Source: DATLZM01 sp035559315 (GTDB lineage: Bacteria > Actinomycetota > UBA4738 > HRBIN12). Taken from it: a stretch of DNA of 9,819 bases. The position numbers were made by a program, and so were the translations under genes. The stretch spans positions 1 through 9,819 of the forward strand of contig DATMBJ010000235.1 of the NCBI GenBank assembly GCA_035559315.1, read 5' to 3'. Below the pieces are notes generated by a model, which had not been told where the DNA came from, ran no database searches, and saw only the letters and a list, made by a program, of their open reading frames with translations. Every line of letters begins with the position of its first letter. The first letter of the stretch is position 1. Of this stretch, positions 5,360 through 9,819 are shown piece after piece.

Positions 5360-5653
5360 ATGAACAGGCAGATGAAGCGGATGCAGCGGCGTCAGGCTCG
5401 CTCGCCGATCGAGCGGGCCCAGGCCGCGGCGTCCGCTCGGCGGGCGCAGGTCCAGGAGCGGCGTCGCCGGACCCCCCCGGGGCAGTTCCTCCGGGAGGTC
5501 CGACAGGAGCTGAAGAAGGTCAACTGGCCGACGCGCCAGGAGCTCGTGGCCTACACGGTCGTCGTGCTCGTCTCGGTGACGGTGCTCACGGCGTTCGTGT
5601 TCGGGCTGGACTTCGTCTTCTCCAAGGCGATCCTCGAGCTCCTCGGTCGCTGA
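5360..5653 (+). CDS. secE: Preprotein translocase subunit SecE
   Basis: A 97-residue subunit of the SecYEG channel, which clamps SecY in the membrane. The conserved part begins at about residue 39: PPGQFLREVRQELKKVNWPTRQE, an amphipathic helix lying on the inner membrane face, with the KKVxWPTR motif, then one membrane helix (about 64-84). The first 38 residues are very Arg/Gln-rich and variable. A single membrane helix is normal outside enterobacteria. The AAGGAG ribosome site (5350-5355) begins two bases after the tRNA 3' end, so a transcript trimmed at the tRNA would keep it. nusG follows after 20 bases, the usual secE-nusG order. Confidence 0.97.
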   Translation: MNRQMKRMQRRQARSPIERAQAAASARRAQVQERRRRTPPGQFLREVRQELKKVNWPTRQELVAYTVVVLVSVTVLTAFVFGLDFVFSKAILELLGR

Positions 5654-5673
5654 GGCCGGGAGGTTCACCCCGG

Positions 5674-6546
5674 ATGGACGATCTCCACCACGAGGAGCCG
5701 GACGTCGACGCTCCGGTCCCCGAGGAGGAGGGTCGGGCCGACGAGGAGCCGGTGGGCGTCGGGAGCGCACAGGGAGCGTTGGAGGAAGTGACCGAGACGA
5801 CGATCGAAGAACCCGAGGTCGCCGAGGCCGAGGAGAGCGTGGTCGCGGCGGAGGCCGGGGAGCCCGCGACGGAGGCCTCCGCGGCCGAGGAGCCCGCGGC
5901 CGAGGAGCCCACGGCCGAGGAGCCCACTGCCGAGGAGCCCACGGCCGAGGAGCCCACTGCCGAGGAACCCGCTGCCGAGGCCACCGAGGAGTCCGCTCGG
6001 GACCCGTTCAGGGGACCCGGGGAGTGGTACGTGGTCCACACCTACGCGGGCTACGAGAACAAGGTCAAGGCGAACCTGGAGTCCCGCATCCGCACCATGC
6101 AGATGGAGGACAAGATTTTCGACGTCGTCATCCCCATGGAAGACGTCATGGAGATCAAGGGCGGGAAGAAGCAGGTCGTCCAGAGGAAGGTCTTCCCCGG
6201 GTACCTGCTCGTCAAGATGATCTACGACAACGACTCCTGGTACGTCGTCCGGAACACCCCGGGCGTGACCGGGTTCGTCTCGGCCGGCACCGGCTCCAAG
6301 CCGACGCCGCTCTCGCGCCGGGAGGTGGAGAAGATCCTGGCCGTGAAGCACGAGGAGGTGAAGCCCACCTTCCGCCTGGAGTTCGAGGAGGGCGACGTGG
6401 TGCGGATCATCTCCGGGCCGTTCGCGGACTTCACGGGCTCGGTGGCCGAGATCAACGTGGACCAGAGCAAGCTCAAGGTCCTGGTGAGCATCTTCGACCG
6501 GGAGACCCCGGTCGAGCTCGGGTTCGACCAGGTCGCGAAGGTCTAG
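5674..6546 (+). CDS. nusG: Transcription termination/antitermination protein NusG with acidic N-terminal extension
   Basis: NusG binds the RNA polymerase clamp and affects pausing, Rho termination and coupling to the ribosome. The family core starts at about residue 116 (GEWYVVHTYAGYENKVKANL). The NGN domain holds VFPGYLLVKM and the NTPGVTGFVS loop, and the C-terminal KOW domain (about 230-290) reads EGDVVRIISGPFADFTGSVAEI. The core length is normal, but 115 residues precede it: strongly acidic, Ala/Glu/Pro-rich and surely disordered. Long acidic NusG leaders occur in some actinobacteria such as Streptomyces, so the start at 5674 is plausible. The GGGAGG site (5658-5663) is 10 bases upstream, slightly long. 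Residues 70-99 are a tandem five-residue repeat. It is the last gene before a hairpin separating it from rplK. Confidence 0.96.
   Translation: MDDLHHEEPDVDAPVPEEEGRADEEPVGVGSAQGALEEVTETTIEEPEVAEAEESVVAAEAGEPATEASAAEEPAAEEPTAEEPTAEEPTAEEPTAEEPAAEATEESARDPFRGPGEWYVVHTYAGYENKVKANLESRIRTMQMEDKIFDVVIPMEDVMEIKGGKKQVVQRKVFPGYLLVKMIYDNDSWYVVRNTPGVTGFVSAGTGSKPTPLSRREVEKILAVKHEEVKPTFRLEFEEGDVVRIISGPFADFTGSVAEINVDQSKLKVLVSIFDRETPVELGFDQVAKV
5881..5982 (+). repeat. 15-base tandem repeat in nusG encoding (A/T)AEEP
   Basis: Six full 15-base units (5881-5970) plus a partial seventh encode AAEEP, AAEEP and then four TAEEP, in frame, from residue 70. Alternating ACG/ACT units form a 30-base higher-order duplication: 5911-5940 and 5941-5970 differ at one base. 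The near-identity suggests recent slippage, so the copy number may vary between strains. Confidence 0.92.
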
Positions 6547-6557
6547 GGACGGCGGGA

Positions 6558-6575
6558 GGCCGCCCGCGGGCGGCC
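6558..6575. terminator. Perfect 18-base palindrome between nusG and rplK
   Basis: GGCCGCCCGCGGGCGGCC can fold into a 7-bp all-GC stem with a CGCG loop, 12 bases after the nusG stop and about 13 bases before the rplK Shine-Dalgarno site. With no T-tract, it is more likely an attenuator, processing site or partial terminator than a full stop. The short gap leaves little room for a separate rplK promoter, so read-through must occur unless a promoter lies inside nusG. Confidence 0.45.
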
Positions 6576-6602
6576 GCACGGACCGCTGGGAGGTGATGCA
6601 GG

Positions 6603-7037
6603 ATGCCGCCGAAGAGGAAGAAGGTCCTCGCCGTGGTCAAGCTCCAGATCAAGGCGGGGCAGGCCACGCCGGCGCCGCCGGTCGGCACCGCGCTCGGCCA
6701 GCACGGCGTGAACATCATGGAGTTCTGCCGGCAGTACAACGAGGCCACCCAGCAGTGGGCGGGCCAGGTGATCCCGGTCGAGCTCACGATCTACGAGGAC
6801 CGCTCGTTCTCGTTCGTCCTCAAGCAGCCGCCCGCGGCCGAGCTCATCAAGCAGGCCGCGGGGCTGGAGAAGGGCTCGGGGGAGCCGAACCGCCAGAAGG
6901 TCGCGCGCCTCACGCGGGAACAGATCCGGCGGATCGCCGAGCGCAAGATGCCGGACCTCAACGCCCGGGATCTGGAGTCCGCGATGCGGATCATCGAGGG
7001 AACCGCGCGGAGCATGGGCGTGGAGGTGGCGTCGTGA
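6603..7037 (+). CDS. rplK: 50S ribosomal protein L11
   Basis: A 144-residue protein of the GTPase-associated stalk base, which contacts 23S rRNA and translation factors. The N-terminal domain has KLQIKAGQATPAPPVGTALGQHGVNIMEFCRQYN, the family's most conserved stretch with its proline-rich turn. The C-terminal rRNA-binding domain runs from about 75 to the end (NRQKVARLTREQIRRIAERKMPDLNA...EGTARSMGV). Length is normal. The ATG at 6603 has an ideal GGGAGGTGA site (6588-6596). Another ATG at 6596 is out of frame. The stop overlaps the rplA start by 4 bases (GTGA). In many bacteria L1 represses this operon by binding the rplK leader; whether that holds here cannot be seen. Confidence 0.98.
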   Translation: MPPKRKKVLAVVKLQIKAGQATPAPPVGTALGQHGVNIMEFCRQYNEATQQWAGQVIPVELTIYEDRSFSFVLKQPPAAELIKQAAGLEKGSGEPNRQKVARLTREQIRRIAERKMPDLNARDLESAMRIIEGTARSMGVEVAS

Positions 7038-7750
7038 AGCGGGGCAAGCGGTACCGCCAGGCGCTCGAGGCCTTCGACCGGGAGCGGCTCTACTCGCCGG
7101 CCGAGGCGGTCCGGATCCTAAAGGAGCTCCCCGCGGCCCGGTTCGACGAGACCGTGGAGGCGGCCTTCCGCCTCGGCGTGGACCCGCGGAAGGCCGACCA
7201 GATGGTCCGGGGAACGGTCTCGCTGCCCCACGGGACCGGGAAGGAGGTCCGGGTCGCGGTGTTCGCCACCGGCGAGAAGGCCCGGGAGGCCCGGGAGGCG
7301 GGGGCCGACCTCGTGGGGGGCGAGGAGCTCGTCGAGGAGGTCCTCAAGGGGAACATCGACTTCGACGCCGCGGTGGCGACGCCCGACATGATGCCCGCGG
7401 TGGGGAAGGCGGGCCGGATCCTCGGGCCCCGGGGGCTGATGCCGAACCCCAAGACCGGCACGGTGACGAACGACATCGCGAAGACCGTCCGGGATATCAA
7501 GGCGGGGAAGATCGACTACCGGGTGGACCGGACCGGGAACGTGCACGTGGTGATCGGCAAGCGGTCGTTCGACGAGCGGCGCCTGCTCGAGAACTACCTG
7601 GCGGTGGTCGAGGAGCTCCTGCGGGCCAAGCCCGCGGCGGCCAAGGGGAGGTACATCAAGAGCGCCGCGATCTCGGCCACGATGACCCCCGGGATCCGGA
7701 TCGACCCGAACCGGATCAAGGAGGTCGAGCCCGCCGCGGTCCCGGCCTGA
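7034..7750 (+). CDS. rplA: 50S ribosomal protein L1
   Basis: A 238-residue protein of the mobile L1 stalk near the ribosomal E site. The start GTG at 7034 overlaps the rplK stop, with GGAGGTG (7022-7028) as ribosome site inside rplK. The N-terminus reads VKRGKRYRQALEAFDRERLYSPAEAVRILKE, and the most diagnostic block is AVGKAGRILGPRGLMPNPKTGTVT (split here as AVGKAGRILGPRGLMP and NPKTGTVT). The end carries SATMTPGIRIDPNRIKE. Length and all main motifs are normal. It is normally followed by rplJ-rplL, but here by a histidine kinase after 73 bases, so those genes are moved or lie further downstream. Confidence 0.97.
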   Translation: MKRGKRYRQALEAFDRERLYSPAEAVRILKELPAARFDETVEAAFRLGVDPRKADQMVRGTVSLPHGTGKEVRVAVFATGEKAREAREAGADLVGGEELVEEVLKGNIDFDAAVATPDMMPAVGKAGRILGPRGLMPNPKTGTVTNDIAKTVRDIKAGKIDYRVDRTGNVHVVIGKRSFDERRLLENYLAVVEELLRAKPAAAKGRYIKSAAISATMTPGIRIDPNRIKEVEPAAVPA

Positions 7751-7808
7751 GCCCGCCCCGTCCCACGGCCCGGGTCCGCAGGTCTGGCCGGCGGGGAACC
7801 GCGGGGGG

Positions 7809-7814
7809 TACCCT
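7809..7814 (+). promoter_or_regulatory. -10-like box upstream of the histidine kinase
   Basis: TACCCT ends 9 bases before the ATG at 7824, so transcription would begin at or next to the start codon, implying a leaderless message. A weak GGGAG (7817-7821) sits too close to the ATG for a normal ribosome site. The layout matches the TATCCT box of the response regulator at 317-1030 almost base for base (box, TTCGG, start codon). The remainder of the 73-base gap after rplA has no clear terminator. Confidence 0.5.
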
Positions 7815-7823
7815 TCGGGAGTC

Positions 7824-9479
7824 ATGGCCGAGGACGCGTTCCGCGTTCCCTCGGGTTCGCAGTCGCGCCGAGCACGTGTCGCGGCCTGGACCTCCACGCC
7901 GGAGGGCAGGCTCGCTGCGGTCCTCCTCGCGGCGGCCGCGGCCTGGACGCTCCTGATCCTCGCGAGCCCGAGGTTCTCGTTCAGCTTCCGGTGGCCGCGC
8001 GCCCGCCTCCCGATCGAGACCGCCGGGCTCGTGGTCGCGGGCCTCGCGGCGGCCCTCGCGTACCTCCGCTACACCCTCGACGGGGCGCGGGCCTCCCTCC
8101 TGGTCGCGGTGGCGTTCCTGGCCCTGGCGGCGAACCGCCTGGTGTTCGGGGTCGTGCTGGGTCCCTCGTCGCTCGGGAGCCAGGACGCGGTGTACGCCTG
8201 GACCGCGGGGCGGCTCGCCGCGGGGATCCTGCTCCTCGCCGCCGCGCTGCCGGGCTCGCAGGTCCCGGCGACGAGGGCCCGCCCGCTCCTCGACCTCGCG
8301 CGGACCGGCGGCGCGGCGCTGGCCGCCCTCGCGGGCCTCCATCTCGCGCTGTGGCTCGCCCGGGACGGCCTGCCGGCGCTGTTCTCCCCGGAGATCGACC
8401 CCGCCCTCCTCACGGGGCCGCACCCGGGCCTCACGGGCTTCGCCGTCGGCCTCGGAGCGGTCGGGACCAGCCTGTACCTCGTCGCGGCCGCCGCGCACCT
8501 CGGGTCACGGCACCCCGAGGTCGCCGGGACCTCCTCCCTCGCGCCGGCCCTGGTCCTGGCCGCCTTCAGCCACCTCCACTACACGCTCCTGCCGACCGTG
8601 TTCAGCCCGCGGATCTCCACCGGCGACCTGCTCAGGGTGACGTTCTCCGCGCTCCTGCTCCTCGGGCTGGCCCGGGACGTCCGGCGCACCTACCTCGCCG
8701 AGCGGGAGCGGGGCCGGCAGCTCGCGGCGGCCTTCGAGGCCGAGCGCGAGCGGGTGCGCGAGCTCGAGGAGCTGGACCGGAGCCGCGCCGAGCTGTTCGG
8801 GATCGTCACCCACGAGCTGGTCCACCCGGTCGCGGCGATCCGGGGGTGGGCCCTCACGCTCGCACGGCGGTGGGACGAGCTCGGTGAGGAGGGGAGGCGC
8901 GAGGCCATCGCGCGGCTGGACGCGGAGGCGGTCCGGCTCCGCGACCTCGCCGAGGACGCCGCCCGGCTCCCGGCCTTCGAGGCGGGGGCGTTCCACCTGG
9001 CCCTCCGGGACGAGGAGGTCCGGGCCCTGGTGGAGGAGGCGGTCGCCTCCTCGCCCGGCCTCCGGGAGCGGCTGGCGGTCGAGGTGGAGGAGGAGGCCGC
9101 GGGCGCGCGCGTGCGCGCCGACCGTGCGCGCCTGCTCCAGGTGTTCCGCAACCTCTTCTCGAACGCGCTCCGGCACGCGGGGCCCGACCCCGAGGTCCGC
9201 CTCACGGTCCGGGCGGCCCCGGAGGAGGTCGTCTTCACCGTCGCGGACGACGGCCCCGGGATCCCCCCGGGGGAGGCGGAGCGGCTGTTCCGGCCCTTCG
9301 CGCGCGGCCCGAAGGCCGGGGAGGCCGGGACGGCGGCGGGGGGTCCGGGCGCCGGGCTCGGCCTGTACATCTGCCGGCGGATCGTCGAGGCCCACGGCGG
9401 GCGGATCTGGGCCGAGGACCACCGGGCGCGGGGCGCCGCCTTCAGCTTCGCCCTGCCGAGGACGGAGGCCCGGCCGTGA
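7824..9479 (+). CDS. Multi-pass membrane sensor histidine kinase
   Basis: A 551-residue sensor kinase. The N-terminal half has about eight hydrophobic segments (roughly 28-47, 65-84, 88-112, 126-142, 160-180, 203-225, 237-258, 266-283) with short loops, so sensing is probably within or at the membrane. A charged helical linker (about 285-318) leads to the HisKA helix with phospho-acceptor His330 (FGIVTHELVHPVAAIRGW). The ATPase domain has the N box (RNLFSNALRHA, Asn447), G1 (VADDGPGIP, Asp475/476), an F-box-like LFRPFARG and G2 (GAGLGLYICRRIVEAHGG). All catalytic motifs look intact. The sensor half resembles segments I recall from uncharacterised actinobacterial kinases (AFSHLHYTLLPTVFSPRISTGDLLR); its ligand is unknown. 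It overlaps the next regulator gene by 4 bases, forming a two-component pair. Confidence 0.93.
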   Translation: MAEDAFRVPSGSQSRRARVAAWTSTPEGRLAAVLLAAAAAWTLLILASPRFSFSFRWPRARLPIETAGLVVAGLAAALAYLRYTLDGARASLLVAVAFLALAANRLVFGVVLGPSSLGSQDAVYAWTAGRLAAGILLLAAALPGSQVPATRARPLLDLARTGGAALAALAGLHLALWLARDGLPALFSPEIDPALLTGPHPGLTGFAVGLGAVGTSLYLVAAAAHLGSRHPEVAGTSSLAPALVLAAFSHLHYTLLPTVFSPRISTGDLLRVTFSALLLLGLARDVRRTYLAERERGRQLAAAFEAERERVRELEELDRSRAELFGIVTHELVHPVAAIRGWALTLARRWDELGEEGRREAIARLDAEAVRLRDLAEDAARLPAFEAGAFHLALRDEEVRALVEEAVASSPGLRERLAVEVEEEAAGARVRADRARLLQVFRNLFSNALRHAGPDPEVRLTVRAAPEEVVFTVADDGPGIPPGEAERLFRPFARGPKAGEAGTAAGGPGAGLGLYICRRIVEAHGGRIWAEDHRARGAAFSFALPRTEARP

Positions 9480-9819
9480 CCCGCGCGCTCAGGGTCCTCA
9501 TCGTCGACGACCACCGGATGTTCACGGACGCGCTCGAGATGCTGCTCGCGACCGAGGAGGGCGTGGAGGCCCTCGGCGCCGTGGGGACCGCGGCCGAGGC
9601 CCTCGAGCTCTGCCGGCAGACCTGCCCAGACGTGGTGCTGATGGACCTCGACCTCCCGGGGATGGATGGGGCGGAGGCCACGGCGCGGGTGCGGGAGCTC
9701 TGCCCGGAGGCGCGGGTGGTGGCGATCACCGGGATCCAGGACCGGATGCTGATCGCCCGGGCCGTCCGGGCGGGGATCTCCGGGTTCGTGCCGAAGACCC
9801 GGGCCGCCGACGAGCTCAT
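9476..9819 (+). CDS. Response regulator, receiver domain (partial, runs off the window)
   Basis: The first 114 codons of a response regulator, partner of the kinase just upstream (GTGA overlap, GGAGG site at 9464-9468). The receiver is fully canonical: Asp11 and Asp12 (LIVDDHRMF), phospho-acceptor Asp57 (VVLMDLDLPGMDG), Thr85 (VVAITG) and Lys107 (GFVPKT). The sequence style (IVDDHRMF, AVRAGISGFVPKT) is that of the NarL/FixJ group, so a LuxR-type DNA-binding domain is expected beyond the window edge but is not seen. Unlike the regulator at 317-1030 it should be phosphorylated normally. Targets are unknown. Confidence 0.93.
   Translation, partial: MTRALRVLIVDDHRMFTDALEMLLATEEGVEALGAVGTAAEALELCRQTCPDVVLMDLDLPGMDGAEATARVRELCPEARVVAITGIQDRMLIARAVRAGISGFVPKTRAADEL

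Noticed and set aside
5173..5361. Minus-strand frame giving AEGLEPPTAGFGDRCSTRLS
   Set aside because: This is the well-known spurious translation of the antisense strand of a tRNA gene, and it overlaps tRNA-Trp exactly. The related TRTPNRRFWRPVLYQVELRP frame (5222-5770) is the same artefact continued through secE.
6593..7033. Extension of rplA upstream through rplK (385 residues)
   Set aside because: It reads rplK in the wrong frame; L1 is complete from the GTG at 7034 with a strong ribosome site.
7795..7800. GGAACC as an ECF-type -35 before the kinase gene
   Set aside because: The matching -10 would fall at about 7821-7823 and put the start inside the coding sequence. The TACCCT box explains the layout better.
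1..9819. CRISPR array, insertion sequence, integrase or attachment site
   Set aside because: No spaced direct repeats, transposase or integrase frames were seen. The tRNA has no repeated 3' fragment downstream within the window.

Overview
This very GC-rich window looks like the chromosome of a deep-branching actinobacterium, probably from an environmental lineage. The core is the conserved translation/transcription block tuf - rpmG - trpT (tRNA-Trp) - secE - nusG - rplK - rplA. A MaoC-fold dehydratase pair of the HadA/HadB type lies between rpmG and trpT, as in Actinobacteria such as Mycobacterium (rpmG2-hadA-hadB-hadC-trpT-secE-nusG-rplK-rplA). NusG carries a long acidic Ala/Glu/Pro extension of the kind seen in some actinobacteria. 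Having tuf directly before rpmG resembles the older bacterial order seen in Thermus-like genomes. Exact taxonomy cannot be set from this window.

Layout. 1-320: the EF-Tu C-terminus and rpmG (+). 317-1030: a NarL/LuxR-type response regulator on the minus strand, whose stop codon shares bases with that of rpmG. 1031-1270: a divergent control region with repeated TGACGCG-type motifs. 1271-2076: hadA-hadB, overlapping by 4 bases. 2143-3043: an ECF sigma factor and its overlapping zinc-binding, membrane-anchored anti-sigma factor. 3065-5104: a 679-residue, almost wholly helical protein on the minus strand with 11-residue repeats. 5105-5274: a divergent promoter region. 5275-5348: tRNA-Trp, then secE, nusG, rplK and rplA, all +. 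7824-9479: a multi-pass membrane histidine kinase, and 9476-9819 the start of its response regulator, cut by the window end.

How it fits together. The housekeeping genes make the elongation factor, ribosomal proteins L33, L11 and L1, the SecE translocon subunit and the NusG elongation factor. HadA/HadB probably form the heterodimeric 3-hydroxyacyl-ACP dehydratase of fatty-acid elongation. Signal-transduction genes have been placed at three points in this ancient order: an orphan regulator with a degenerate receiver, a sigma/anti-sigma pair plus the helical protein, and a kinase-regulator pair where rplJ-rplL usually follow.

Several of the non-core genes (regulator, hadA, sigma factor, kinase) have a TANNNT -10-like box 9-19 bases before the start codon. 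At least two of these would give leaderless transcripts. The ribosomal genes instead have strong Shine-Dalgarno sites. I saw no CRISPR array, insertion sequence or phage gene. No gene-free stretch exceeds 240 bases.
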